From Mycobacterium sp. 852014-52450_SCH5900713 (GTDB taxonomy: Bacteria > Actinomycetota > Actinomycetes > Mycobacteriales > Mycobacteriaceae), in assembly GCF_001667075.1 (NCBI RefSeq), contig NZ_LZIL01000053.1, forward strand, positions 205,296-269,295: a stretch of 64,000 nucleotides of DNA. Reading direction: 5' to 3'. Both the position numbers and the translations under genes were made by a program. Shown here in pieces: positions 33,761 through 42,753 of the stretch. The notes below the pieces were generated by a model, which saw only the letters and a program-made list of their open reading frames with translations, made no database searches and was not told the DNA's origin. How positions within the stretch are numbered: position 1 is the stretch's first letter; every line of letters starts with the position of its first letter.

Positions 33761-34072
33761 CTAGCTGGCCGGCCACTGCCTGTGGACCTCGGGGTGCTCG
33801 GCGTACCAGCGATCCGCGATCCGCCGGATCCGCCGGTGCTCGAGCGCCACCCACACCAACCCGAGAACCGTGGCGATGATCGCCACCACCCCGGCGGTCA
33901 TGCCCTCGTGCTGATGTCCGGAGCCGAACGCCGACAGGCTTCCGGATCCGCCGATCACGCCCGCCACCACCAACAGGTAGCCGGGCCAGTGCAGTACGTC
34001 GATCAGCGACTCCCCGGCGAGTGGCCGCGTTGTCCTGAGATGGTCGACGGGGTCGTGAAATGTGTCTCCCAT
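33761..34072 (-). CDS. usfY: UsfY-type membrane protein
   Basis: A 103-residue protein with two membrane helices (about 28-48 and 58-80). The N-terminal MGDTFHDPVDHLRTTRPLAG is characteristic of UsfY (Rv3288c), a SigF-controlled protein of unknown function. ATG 34072 matches that family start; an upstream ATG at 34132 would add an unsupported leader. It lies between a membrane protein gene upstream and usfX downstream, in the same direction. Confidence 0.87.
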   Translation of the reverse strand: MGDTFHDPVDHLRTTRPLAGESLIDVLHWPGYLLVVAGVIGGSGSLSAFGSGHQHEGMTAGVVAIIATVLGLVWVALEHRRIRRIADRWYAEHPEVHRQWPAS

Positions 34073-34169
34073 GGCTGCTCCTAGGGGAGGTTGGTAAAAC
34101 CATTCGCAGCTCAATACGGGTTGCACCATCAACGGTAGATCCCCCGGGAGGCCTTTGGCGAGACCCCAG

Positions 34170-34553
34170 TCAGAGGACCAGCGCCGGGCCTGCGATGGGG
34201 GCCACGCCCATGGCGACCATCAACACCATCAGCGTGAACAGGAACCAGCCCGCGCCGTGCCATCCCCACCAGGTGCCCTGCGCCTTCCATATCTGATAGG
34301 TCCGCAGGAATGCCCAGAGGCCGGCCGCCAGCAGGATCAGCGGTCCGCCCAGCGCCAGCAATGTCCGCTGTGGCGCGCCGCACGCCGCGGTGTCCACACC
34401 GGTACCAGGACAAGTGCTCACCCAGAGCGCGGCCATCACCAGGAAGCCGACCGCCACGGCCGCGGCCAATGCTGCGAACCGGATGGCGGCACGCACCTCG
34501 CCGTCTTCCTGTCCCAAGCGATCACCACCCGATCGCTCATCCGCCTTGTGCAT
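34170..34553 (-). CDS. Small integral membrane protein (Rv3289c-like)
   Basis: A 127-residue protein with three predicted membrane helices (about 22-45, 63-82 and 100-124) and a polar N-terminus. It corresponds in position and type to Rv3289c. Function unknown. A well-formed SigF promoter lies about 100 nt upstream of its ATG, and usfY follows 97 nt downstream, so this and usfY are likely a SigF-driven transcript. Confidence 0.78.
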   Translation of the reverse strand: MHKADERSGGDRLGQEDGEVRAAIRFAALAAAVAVGFLVMAALWVSTCPGTGVDTAACGAPQRTLLALGGPLILLAAGLWAFLRTYQIWKAQGTWWGWHGAGWFLFTLMVLMVAMGVAPIAGPALVL

Positions 34554-34831
34554 CCGTGCCCCTCATATCCCGGGTAATCAATGTTTTGTTCATCGTTTGC
34601 TGCGCCGCAATGGTTACCGCGCGATGACAAGCGGAAATCGCATGGGGACAAATACCCGTCGGCAAACCCCGTAAAACGGCTCAGTCCCGGGTATTGCCGG
34701 CCAAATTCCCGCCGGCGCGCGAATAGCCCGCACCGTCAATTATTCGGAGGGATTACCGCTGGCCCGGGGCGTGGAGCCGGGAAAGACGCAATGTGGTCGG
34801 CGACTCAGGACCGGTGAGTACTATCTCTCAC
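34554..34831. other. Intergenic region between divergent genes
   Basis: The 278 bp separate the membrane protein (minus strand) from the TetR regulator (plus strand). It holds the SigF-type promoter described at 34652-34677. A second GGGTAT on the plus strand at 34689-34694 lacks a matching -35 box. I see no further gene or RNA in it. Confidence 0.6.
34652..34677 (-). promoter_or_regulatory. SigF-type promoter of the membrane protein/usfY genes
   Basis: On the minus strand GTTTT (34677-34673), a 15-nt spacer, then GGGTAT (34657-34652). This matches the mycobacterial SigF consensus in both boxes and spacing. The predicted transcript would begin near 34645, about 90 nt before the ATG at 34553. 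Confidence 0.72.
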
Positions 34832-35503
34832 ATGCCGACAGGCCGAAGGCGGTTATCCCCCGAGGATCGACGCGCTGAGCTGCTCGCTTTGGGGGCCGAT
34901 GTCTTCGGAAAGCGACCCTACGACGAGGTGCGGATCGACGAGATCGCCGAACGCGCCGGCGTGTCCCGGGCGCTGATGTATCACTACTTCCCCGACAAGC
35001 GCGCCTTCTTCGCCGCCGTGGTCAAGGACGAGGCCGACCGGCTGTACGAGACCACCAATATGGACGACGCCACCGGCCTCACCATGTACGAAGAGGTGCG
35101 GATGGGGGTCATGGCGTACATGGCCTACCACGAGCAGAATCCGGAGGCCGCCTGGGCCGCCTACGTCGGGCTGGGCCGGTCCGACCCGGTTCTGCTGGGC
35201 GTTGACGACGAAGCCAAGAACCGCCAGCTCGAACACATCATGAGTCGCATCCACGACCTGGTGGCCAACATCTCCGGGGCGAAGCTGGAAGGCGACGTCG
35301 AGCGCGACCTGCGGGTGATCTGTCACGGCTGGCTGGCGTTCACGTTCGAGCTGTGCCGCCAGCGCATCATCGATCCCACGATCAACGCCGACCGCCTCGC
35401 CGACGCCTGCGCGCACTCACTGTTCGACGCCATCGCCCGGGTGCCCGAGATACCCGAGGAGTTGTCCCACGCGATGGCGACGGCCCGAATCCAGCCGCGC
35501 TAG
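34832..35503 (+). CDS. TetR-family transcriptional regulator (Rv3295-like)
   Basis: A 223-residue regulator. The N-terminal helix-turn-helix region is visible in YDEVRIDEIAERAGVSRALMYHYFPDKRAFF (residues ~32-62); the C-terminal all-helical domain should bind an unknown ligand. It sits directly upstream of lhr, as Rv3295 does. ATG 34832 gives close to the length I recall for that protein; a GTG at 34814 preceded by AGGA is an alternative. Its target is unknown; autoregulation or control of lhr is a guess from position. Confidence 0.86.
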   Translation: MPTGRRRLSPEDRRAELLALGADVFGKRPYDEVRIDEIAERAGVSRALMYHYFPDKRAFFAAVVKDEADRLYETTNMDDATGLTMYEEVRMGVMAYMAYHEQNPEAAWAAYVGLGRSDPVLLGVDDEAKNRQLEHIMSRIHDLVANISGAKLEGDVERDLRVICHGWLAFTFELCRQRIIDPTINADRLADACAHSLFDAIARVPEIPEELSHAMATARIQPR

Positions 35504-35541
35504 CCCGCGCTCTTGTCGGTACGCCTTGGCACCATGGTGAG

Positions 35542-38500
35542 GTGACCACCCGTGACCCGTTAGGCCGGTTCAGCGCGACCACGCGCGAATGGTTCACCAG
35601 CACATTCGCCGGTCCCACCACCGCGCAGGCCGAAGCCTGGGACGCCATCGCCGACGGCGACAACACGCTGGTGATCGCGCCGACCGGATCCGGCAAGACG
35701 CTCGCGGCGTTCCTGTGGGCCTTAGACTCCCTCGCCACGCGCGGCGGTCTTGACGGCTCGGCCGCGAGGCCGGCCGGCACCCGCGTGCTCTACGTGTCCC
35801 CGCTCAAGGCGCTGGCGGTCGACATCGAGCGCAACCTGCGCACCCCGCTGGCGGGCCTCACCCGCATCGCCGAGCGCCACGGACTCCCCCCGCCCGACAT
35901 CAGCGTCGGCGTCCGCTCCGGGGACACCCCGCCCGCCGAACGCCGGCAGCTCATCGCCCGTCCCCCCGACGTGCTGATCACCACGCCGGAGTCGCTGTTC
36001 CTGATGCTCACCTCGGCCGCGCGCGAAACGCTGGCCGGCGTGCAGACGGTGATCGTCGACGAAATCCACGCGATCGCCGCCGGCAAGCGCGGCGCGCACC
36101 TGGCGCTGTCGCTGGAGCGGCTCCAGGACTTGTCACAAGAGCTGCGGGAGGGGCTGCCCGCACAGCGCATCGGGTTGTCCGCGACGGTGCGCCCACCCGA
36201 AGAGCTCGCCCGGTTCCTGTCCGGTCAGCAACCGACCACCATCGTCGCGCCCCAGGCGGCCAAGACCGTCGAGCTGGCGGTGCAGGTGCCGGTGCCAGAC
36301 ATGGCCAACCTGGCCAACAACAGCATCTGGCCCGACGTCGAGGAGCGGCTGGTCGACGTGATCGAGGCGCACAACTCGACCATCGTGTTCGCCAACTCGC
36401 GGCGGCTGGCCGAGCGGCTCACCGCCCGGCTCAACGAGATCCACGCCGAACGCTGTGGTGTGGGGCTGTCGGGCGAGACCAACCCGAAGGTGGCGGGCGG
36501 GGCGCCCGCGCACATCATGGGCAGCGGCCAGACCTACGGCGCCGAGCCGCTGTTGGCCCGCGCCCACCACGGCTCGGTCAGCAAGGAGCAGCGCGCCCTG
36601 GTCGAGGAGGACCTCAAGCGCGGGATCCTCAAGGCGGTGGTGGCGACGTCGAGCCTGGAGCTGGGCATCGACATGGGCGCGGTCGACCTGGTGATCCAGG
36701 TGGAGGCGCCGCCGTCGGTGGCCAGCGGCCTGCAACGCATCGGGCGGGCCGGCCACCAGGTCGGCGAGGTATCCCAGGGCGTGCTGTTCCCGAAGCACCG
36801 CACCGACCTGATCGGCTGCGCGGTGACCGTGCAGCGGATGCTCGCCGGCGAAATCGAGACGATGCGGGTGCCCGCCAACCCGCTGGACATCCTGGCGCAG
36901 CAGACCGTGGCGGCCGCCGCGCTGGAGCCGCTGGACGCCGACCGGTGGTTCGACACGGTGCGCCGCAGCGCCCCCTTCGCGACGCTGCCGCGCAGCGTGT
37001 ACGAGGCCACCCTCGACCTGTTGTCGGGCAAGTACCCCTCCACCGAGTTCGCCGAGCTGCGTCCCCGCTTGGTCTACGACCGCGACACCGGCACGCTGAC
37101 GGCGCGGCCCGGCGCGCAGCGGCTGGCCGTCACCTCCGGCGGCGCCATCCCGGACCGCGGCATGTTCACCGTCTACCTCGCCAGCGAGTCGGAAAAGCCG
37201 TCGCGCGTGGGCGAACTGGACGAGGAGATGGTGTACGAGTCCCGGCCCGGTGACGTCATCTCGCTGGGCGCCACCAGCTGGCGAATCACCGAGATCACCC
37301 ACGACCGCGTTTTGGTGATCCCCGCGCCCGGCCAGCCGGCCCGGCTGCCATTCTGGCGCGGCGACGACGCGGGCCGGCCCGCCGAGCTTGGCGCCGCGCT
37401 GGGCGCGTTCACCGGCGAGCTGGCCGGACTCGACCGCGCCGCCTTCGACGCCCGGTGCGCGGGCCTGGGTTTCGACGCCTACGCCACCGACAACCTGTGG
37501 GCGCTGCTGGACGAGCAGCGGACCGCCGCCGGCGTGGTCCCCACCGACACCACCCTGCTGGTCGAGCGGTTCCGCGATGAACTGGGCGACTGGCGGGTGA
37601 TCCTGCACTCGCCTTACGGGCTGCGGGTGAACGGGCCGCTGGCGCTGGCGGTGGGTCGGCGGCTGCGCGAACGCTACGGCCTCGACGAAAAACCGACCGC
37701 CTCTGATGACGGCATCGTGGTGCGCTTGCCGGACATGCTGTCCGACAACGGCGAGACCCCGCCCGGCGCCGAGTTGTTCGTCTTCGACGCCGACGAGATC
37801 GATCCGATCGTCACCGACGAGGTGGGCGGTTCGGCGCTGTTCGCGTCGCGGTTCCGGGAGTGCGCCGCCCGCGCGCTGCTGCTGCCCCGCCGGCACCCGG
37901 GTAAGCGATCGCCGCTGTGGCACCAGCGCCAGCGGGCCGCCCAGCTGCTGGACGTGGCCCGCAAATACCCCGACTTCCCGGTGGTGCTGGAAACCATCCG
38001 CGAATGCCTGCAGGACGTGTACGACGTGCCCGCCCTGGTCGCCCTGATGGCCGGCATCGCCCAGCGCAAGGTGCGGGTGCTCGAAACGGAGACGGCGCGG
38101 CCGTCGCCCTTCGCGGCGTCCCTGCTGTTCGGCTACGTCGGCGCCTTCATGTACGAGGGCGACACCCCGCTGGCCGAGCGCCGGGCCGCGGCACTGTCGC
38201 TGGACAGCACGCTGCTGGCCGAGCTGCTCGGCCGGGTCGAGCTGCGCGAGCTGCTCGACCCGGACGTCATCGCCGCGACCGCCCGCCAGCTGCAGCACCT
38301 GTCGGCGGACCGGGCCGCGCGCGACGCCGACGGCGCCGCGGACCTGCTGCGGCTGCTGGGGCCGATGACCGAGGACGAGGTCGCCGCCCGGGCCGGCGGC
38401 GCCGAGGTGGGCGGCTGGCTCGAAGGCCTGCTCGCGGCGCGGCGGGTGCTGCCCGTGTCGTTCGCCGGCCGCAGCTGGTGGGTGGCCATCGAGGACATCG

Positions 38501-40119
38501 GCCGGCTGCGCGACGGCGTCGGGGCGCCGGTTCCGCTGGGCGTGCCGGCGGCCTTCACCGAGGCGGTGGCCGACCCGCTGGGCGAGCTGCTGGGCCGCTA
38601 CGCGCGCACCCACACCCCGTTCACCACCGCCGCGGCCGCGGGCCGGTTCGGGCTGGGGCTGCGGGTGACGGCCGACGTGCTGGGCCGGCTGGCCGCCGAC
38701 GGCCGGCTGGTGCGCGGCGACTTCGTCGCCGCCACGGAAACCTCCGCGGCGCCCGGCGGCGAACAGTGGTGCGACGCCGAGGTGTTGCGAGTGTTGCGGC
38801 GGCGTTCGCTGGCCGCGCTGCGCGCGCAGGTCGAACCGGTGAGCACCGCCGCGTACGGAAGGTTCCTGCCGGCCTGGCACCGGGTGGCCTCCCCCGGTTC
38901 GTCGGGCCACTCGGGGCTGGACGGGCTGATGTCCGTGGTCGACCAGCTGGCCGGGGTCCGGATGCCGGCCTCGGCGATCGAGCCCCTGGTGCTGGGCCCG
39001 CGGGTCCGGGACTACTCCCCCGCCATGCTCGACGAGCTGCTCGCCATCGGGGAGGTGACCTGGTCGGGCGCAGGGTCGATCTCGGCCAGCGACGGCTGGG
39101 TCGCCTTGCACGTGGGCGACTCCGCGCCCTTGACGCTGGCCGGGCCCGCCGAAATCGACTTCACCGAGGCCCACCGGGCGATCCTGGACACGCTGGCCGG
39201 CGGCGGCGCGTACTTCTTCCGTCATCTGACCCAGAGCGGCATCACCGACGCCGAGCTCAAAGCCGCGCTGTGGGAGCTGATCTGGGCCGGGTGGGTCACG
39301 GGTGACACCTTCGCGCCGGTGCGCGCGATGCTCGGCGGCGTGGGCAACCGCAAACGCTCGGCCCCGGCGCACCGCTCACATCGGCCACCGCGGCTGAGCC
39401 GGTACAGCGTGGCGCACGCGCAGTCCCGCCCCGCCGACCCGACGGTGGCGGGCCGGTGGTCGGCCCTGCCGCCGCCCGAGCCCGATTCCACGGTGCGCGC
39501 CCACTACCAGGCGGAGTTGCTGCTGGGCCGCCACGGCATGCTGACCCGGGGCGCGGTCGCGGCCGAGGGCGTCACCGGCGGGTTCGCGACGCTCTACAAG
39601 GTGCTGAGCACCTTCGAGGAAGCCGGCCGGTGCCAGCGCGGCTATTTCGTCGAGTCGCTGGGCGGTGCCCAGTTCGCCGTCGCCTCGACCGTCGACCGGC
39701 TGCGCAGCTACAGCGATGGGATCGACCCCGAGCGGCCGGAATACCGCGCTGTCGTGCTGGCCGCCGCCGACCCGGCCAATCCCTACGGCGCCGCGCTGCC
39801 GTGGCCGGCGTCCGGCGCGGAGAGCGCGCGGCCGGGCCGCAAGGCCGGCGCGCTCGTCGTGCTGGTCGACGGCCACCTGGCCTGGTTCCTGGAGCGCGGC
39901 GGGCGCTCACTGCTCACCTTCACCGACGACCCGGCGGCCCACCATGCGGCGGCCACGGCGCTGGCCGAGCTGGTCGCCTCCCGGCGCGTCGCGTCGATCC
40001 TGGTCGAACGCATCGACGGCGCACCGGCGCTGCAGCCCCAAAACGGGCCCAGCCGCGTGGCGGACGGCTTGCAGGAGGCGGGGTTCGCCCGCACACCGCG
40101 CGGACTTCGGCTCCGGTAA
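35542..40119 (+). CDS. lhr: Lhr ATP-dependent DNA helicase
   Basis: A 1525-residue superfamily 2 helicase. Walker A is APTGSGKTLAAF near residue 50, the DExH motif is VDEIHAI, motif III is GLSATV, and motifs V-VI are visible in SSLELGIDMGAVDLV and GLQRIGRAGHQ. A winged helix and the long C-terminal Lhr domain follow. Mycobacterial Lhr is a 3'-to-5' translocating helicase with a role in the DNA damage response. GTG 35542 gives MTTRDPLGRFSATTREWF; upstream in-frame starts run into the TetR gene. nei2 follows 13 nt downstream, so a repair operon is likely. Confidence 0.95.
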   Translation: MTTRDPLGRFSATTREWFTSTFAGPTTAQAEAWDAIADGDNTLVIAPTGSGKTLAAFLWALDSLATRGGLDGSAARPAGTRVLYVSPLKALAVDIERNLRTPLAGLTRIAERHGLPPPDISVGVRSGDTPPAERRQLIARPPDVLITTPESLFLMLTSAARETLAGVQTVIVDEIHAIAAGKRGAHLALSLERLQDLSQELREGLPAQRIGLSATVRPPEELARFLSGQQPTTIVAPQAAKTVELAVQVPVPDMANLANNSIWPDVEERLVDVIEAHNSTIVFANSRRLAERLTARLNEIHAERCGVGLSGETNPKVAGGAPAHIMGSGQTYGAEPLLARAHHGSVSKEQRALVEEDLKRGILKAVVATSSLELGIDMGAVDLVIQVEAPPSVASGLQRIGRAGHQVGEVSQGVLFPKHRTDLIGCAVTVQRMLAGEIETMRVPANPLDILAQQTVAAAALEPLDADRWFDTVRRSAPFATLPRSVYEATLDLLSGKYPSTEFAELRPRLVYDRDTGTLTARPGAQRLAVTSGGAIPDRGMFTVYLASESEKPSRVGELDEEMVYESRPGDVISLGATSWRITEITHDRVLVIPAPGQPARLPFWRGDDAGRPAELGAALGAFTGELAGLDRAAFDARCAGLGFDAYATDNLWALLDEQRTAAGVVPTDTTLLVERFRDELGDWRVILHSPYGLRVNGPLALAVGRRLRERYGLDEKPTASDDGIVVRLPDMLSDNGETPPGAELFVFDADEIDPIVTDEVGGSALFASRFRECAARALLLPRRHPGKRSPLWHQRQRAAQLLDVARKYPDFPVVLETIRECLQDVYDVPALVALMAGIAQRKVRVLETETARPSPFAASLLFGYVGAFMYEGDTPLAERRAAALSLDSTLLAELLGRVELRELLDPDVIAATARQLQHLSADRAARDADGAADLLRLLGPMTEDEVAARAGGAEVGGWLEGLLAARRVLPVSFAGRSWWVAIEDIGRLRDGVGAPVPLGVPAAFTEAVADPLGELLGRYARTHTPFTTAAAAGRFGLGLRVTADVLGRLAADGRLVRGDFVAATETSAAPGGEQWCDAEVLRVLRRRSLAALRAQVEPVSTAAYGRFLPAWHRVASPGSSGHSGLDGLMSVVDQLAGVRMPASAIEPLVLGPRVRDYSPAMLDELLAIGEVTWSGAGSISASDGWVALHVGDSAPLTLAGPAEIDFTEAHRAILDTLAGGGAYFFRHLTQSGITDAELKAALWELIWAGWVTGDTFAPVRAMLGGVGNRKRSAPAHRSHRPPRLSRYSVAHAQSRPADPTVAGRWSALPPPEPDSTVRAHYQAELLLGRHGMLTRGAVAAEGVTGGFATLYKVLSTFEEAGRCQRGYFVESLGGAQFAVASTVDRLRSYSDGIDPERPEYRAVVLAAADPANPYGAALPWPASGAESARPGRKAGALVVLVDGHLAWFLERGGRSLLTFTDDPAAHHAAATALAELVASRRVASILVERIDGAPALQPQNGPSRVADGLQEAGFARTPRGLRLR

Positions 40120-40132
40120 GGCCCCGATAGCG

Positions 40133-40888
40133 ATGCCCGAAGGAGACACCGTCTGGCACACCGCGGCCGTCCTGCGCGAGCACCTGGTCGGGCGCACCCT
40201 CACGCGCTGCGACGTCCGCGTCCCCCGGTACGCGACGGTCGACCTCACCGGGCAGACGGTCGACGAGGTGCTCAGCCGGGGCAAGCACCTGTTCATCCGG
40301 GTGGGCCGGGCGAGCATCCACTCGCACCTGAAGATGGACGGCAGCTGGCGGGTCGCCGACCGGCCGGTGCGGGTCGACCACCGGGCGCGGATCGTCCTGG
40401 AAGCCGGCGCCGTCCGCGCCGTCGGCGTGGACCTCGGCGTCCTGGAGATCCTGGAGCGCGACCGCGATGGGGACGCCGTCGCGCACCTGGGGCCAGATCT
40501 GCTGGGCGAGGACTGGGACGCCACCACCGCCGCCGCCAACCTGGCGGCCCAACCGGACCGGCCGCTCGCCCAGGCGCTGCTCGACCAGCGGGTGCTGGCG
40601 GGCATCGGCAACGTCTACTGCAACGAGCTGTGTTTCGTCAGCGGACACCTGCCCACCGCACCGGTGAGCGCGGTCGCCGACCCGCGCCGGCTGGTCGTCC
40701 GTGCCCGGGACATGTTGTGGCTGAACCGGTCCCGCTGGAACCGCTGCACCACCGGCGATACCAGGGCCGGGCGGCAGCTGTGGGTCTACGGGCGCGCGGG
40801 GCAGGGTTGCCGTCGCTGCGGCACCCCCATCAACTACGACGACTCCGGGGAGCGGGTCAGGTACTGGTGCCCGTCCTGCCAGCGCTGA
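40133..40888 (+). CDS. nei2: Endonuclease VIII-type DNA glycosylase/AP lyase Nei2
   Basis: A 251-residue Fpg/Nei family enzyme that removes oxidised bases and cuts at abasic sites. The N-terminal MPEGDTVWHTA supplies the catalytic Pro2-Glu3 after Met removal. The helix-two-turn-helix is around LLDQRVLAGIGNVYCNE. The C-terminal zinc finger has four cysteines in CRRCG and WCPSCQ. It matches Rv3297. Directly downstream of lhr, 13 nt apart, suggesting co-expression in DNA repair. Confidence 0.94.
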   Translation: MPEGDTVWHTAAVLREHLVGRTLTRCDVRVPRYATVDLTGQTVDEVLSRGKHLFIRVGRASIHSHLKMDGSWRVADRPVRVDHRARIVLEAGAVRAVGVDLGVLEILERDRDGDAVAHLGPDLLGEDWDATTAAANLAAQPDRPLAQALLDQRVLAGIGNVYCNELCFVSGHLPTAPVSAVADPRRLVVRARDMLWLNRSRWNRCTTGDTRAGRQLWVYGRAGQGCRRCGTPINYDDSGERVRYWCPSCQR

Positions 40889-40901
40889 CGCTCCTAGCCC
40901 T

Positions 40902-41036
40902 CCGCGCTTGCGATCGCCACTGGTCCTGCGGTGGCGACCCGCAGCGCCCGGCTACGCCGCGCTTGCGATCGCCACTGGTCCTGCGGTGGCGACCCGCAGC
41001 GCCCGGCTACGCCGCGCTTGCGATCGCCACTAGTCC
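40902..41036. repeat. 55-bp tandem repeat, about 2.4 copies, with internal inverted repeat
   Basis: Copies run 40902-40956, 40957-41011 and a partial 41012-41036, at an exact 55-bp period. Copies one and two are identical. Each full copy contains TCGCCAC and GTGGCGA separated by 10 nt, able to form a hairpin. The third copy differs from the first at 41032 (A for G), and that base completes the lpqC stop codon at 41030-41032. The array lies between convergent nei2 and lpqC and may work as a bidirectional terminator. Confidence 0.9.
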
Positions 41037-41947
41037 CGGGCGTGCGCCAGGAAGAACTCCGCGATGGCCTCCGACCCGTCGAGCGCGCGGGTGGTGGGCC
41101 CGATGATCGCCTTGGGCAGGTATTGCCTGCCGCCCGGCCAGGTGTGCCCGCCGCTGTCGATCTGGTAGAAGGTCACCTCGGTGGATGCCGCACACCCGGC
41201 GGAGTCGAAGCGATGCACGACGGTGCCGTCCCCGACGCTGGGCAGCGCCTGCACCGAGGGGTCGCCCTGGCATCCGTCGGCCGAACGCCACTTGTTCACC
41301 ATGGTGGTGGCGGAGATGGAGTGGCTCAGCCCGCCTCGGCCGCGCACGGCCCCACCGTTGAACGGCACCAGCGGGTCGGCGGTGCCGTGGGCCTCCCAGA
41401 CCGACACCGGCCGCGACGGATTGCACGCCACGCCGACGCCCAAAGTGCCCGCCACGGGCGCGACCGCGGCGAACACATCGGCGCGGTCACAGGCCAGCCG
41501 GTTGGACATGAAGGCCCCGTTCGACATCCCGGTGACGAAAACGTGCCCGGGGGCGATGCCGTAGTCGTTTTGCACCTTGTTCACCAGGCCCACCAGGAAG
41601 CCGACGTCGTCGATATGCCGGCGATCCGCCGGCGACGCCCCGCGCCCGTCGGCCCAGCTCTTGTCGTAACCGTCGGGATAGACCACGAGCAGGTTATGGG
41701 CGTCGGCAACGGCATCGAAGCCGGTCAGCCCCCGCTGACCGTTCCCGGTGCCACCGCCGCCGTGCAGGCTCAACACCAGACCGACCGGGCTACCCGGCGG
41801 CACGTGCAGCAGGTAAGTTCGATCCATGCCGCCGGAACGGAACGTCCCGGAAGCATCCCGAGCGGTGGCCGCCGAGACATTCCGCACACCACATCCCACC
41901 AAGCACACGGCTACGACGGCCACTGACAACCAACGCACGTACGGCAT
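41030..41947 (-). CDS. lpqC: Lipoprotein esterase/PHB-depolymerase-type LpqC
   Basis: A 305-residue secreted lipoprotein. The signal peptide ends in the lipobox VCLVGC with Cys19 as the lipid-modified residue. The alpha/beta-hydrolase domain shows SLHGGGGTGNG for the oxyanion region, the nucleophile serine in VTGMSNGAFMSN, and a C-terminal His in DSGGHTWPGG. It belongs to the esterase/polyhydroxybutyrate depolymerase family; the natural substrate is unknown. It matches Rv3298c. ATG 41947 starts the signal peptide. Its stop codon lies inside the last copy of the 55-bp repeat. Confidence 0.92.
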   Translation of the reverse strand: MPYVRWLSVAVVAVCLVGCGVRNVSAATARDASGTFRSGGMDRTYLLHVPPGSPVGLVLSLHGGGGTGNGQRGLTGFDAVADAHNLLVVYPDGYDKSWADGRGASPADRRHIDDVGFLVGLVNKVQNDYGIAPGHVFVTGMSNGAFMSNRLACDRADVFAAVAPVAGTLGVGVACNPSRPVSVWEAHGTADPLVPFNGGAVRGRGGLSHSISATTMVNKWRSADGCQGDPSVQALPSVGDGTVVHRFDSAGCAASTEVTFYQIDSGGHTWPGGRQYLPKAIIGPTTRALDGSEAIAEFFLAHARD

Positions 41948-42043
41948 ACCGTCAATACACCGACGGAGCCGATGCCGGAGCAAACCTGGGTGTGGCGATG
42001 ATCGCAATATCAGTGATCCTGCACCGTGCGACGCAACAACGTG

Positions 42044-42056
42044 CGAATAATATTCG
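42044..42056. promoter_or_regulatory. 13-bp palindrome upstream of the DUF732 gene
   Basis: CGAATA and TATTCG flank a single central base, forming a perfect AT-rich palindrome 56 nt before the start at 42112 and 97 nt from the divergent lpqC start. It could be a repressor site; no regulator is known. Confidence 0.35.
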
Positions 42057-42111
42057 GGCAGCCCCCGCGGTCAACGAGCAACGGCACTTCGATGTCACGG
42101 GAGTATCAGAA

Positions 42112-42456
42112 ATGACGAGGACCCAGATTCGCAACCCCAGCCTGCTGCTGTTGCTGTTGGCTGCTGGGGTTGTCCCGGCGACCGGACTGCTGGGCGCCCT
42201 GGGAGCGGCCCCGGCTGCCCACGCCAGCGCGGCCGACGACGCTTTCCTCGCGGCGCTGACGGCCAAGGGCATCAACTACGAGTCGCCCGAAACCGCCATC
42301 CGGTCCGGCCATTTGGTGTGCCAGGAACTCGAATCCGGCGAATCGGCGCAACAGGTGGCCAACGACGTCATGACCAACAGCCACCTCGATGGCTACCACG
42401 CCGGCTACTTCGTGGGCGTGAGCATCCGGGCGTATTGCCCCAAGTATCAGGCCTGA
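42112..42456 (+). CDS. Secreted DUF732 protein
   Basis: A 114-residue protein with a signal peptide: basic start MTRTQIRNP, a hydrophobic Leu-rich core and cleavage after APAAHA (about residue 38). The mature part has the DUF732 pattern AFLAALTAKGINY and two cysteines (LVCQELESG and AYCPKY) likely to form a disulfide. Exported, function unknown; the family is expanded in mycobacteria. ATG 42112 follows CGGGAG at a suitable distance. Confidence 0.85.
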   Translation: MTRTQIRNPSLLLLLLAAGVVPATGLLGALGAAPAAHASAADDAFLAALTAKGINYESPETAIRSGHLVCQELESGESAQQVANDVMTNSHLDGYHAGYFVGVSIRAYCPKYQA

Positions 42457-42537
42457 AATTAACAGGCAGTTGACAGGCTCGTGACAAGCGCGCCGGTAAA
42501 ATTGGCGCTGAACCTATCTCGAGAACTCGAAGGCCAA

Positions 42538-42750
42538 ATGATTCCTAAACTTTTGGTCGGCGTTGCACTCATCCTCGGCGCTGCAGGTTGGACGGCAGCA
42601 TCGGCAAACGCCGACCCAAGCCCGTTTAGCACGCTGAGCTGCAGTTGCCAGGAGACTGCTCCGGCGGGCAGCACCACCCTCACGGACAAGGTCGATCGCG
42701 GAATCCAGCAAGGCCTTTCGGATCTGCCGGCCATCGCCGTCGAGCACTGA
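42538..42750 (+). CDS. Small secreted protein
   Basis: A 70-residue product. A signal peptide of about 25 residues (MIPKLLVGVALILGAAGWTA then ASANA) precedes a mature stretch DPSPFSTLSCSCQE with two close cysteines. Similar short DP-starting Cys-containing exported proteins are common in mycobacteria; function unknown. ATG 42538 starts the signal peptide; a GTG at 42481 would add a non-hydrophobic leader. It ends 3 nt before the convergent mgtA stop. Confidence 0.75.
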   Translation: MIPKLLVGVALILGAAGWTAASANADPSPFSTLSCSCQETAPAGSTTLTDKVDRGIQQGLSDLPAIAVEH

Positions 42751-42753
42751 CGA

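Noticed and set aside
34689..34694. Plus-strand SigF -10 box for the TetR gene
   Set aside because: GGGTAT is present but the sequence 15-17 nt upstream has no GTTT-like -35 element.
36133..39372. A 1079-codon open frame on the minus strand inside lhr
   Set aside because: It is opposite a clearly conserved helicase and has only Gly/Arg/His/Gln-rich sequence expected from reading high-GC codons backwards.
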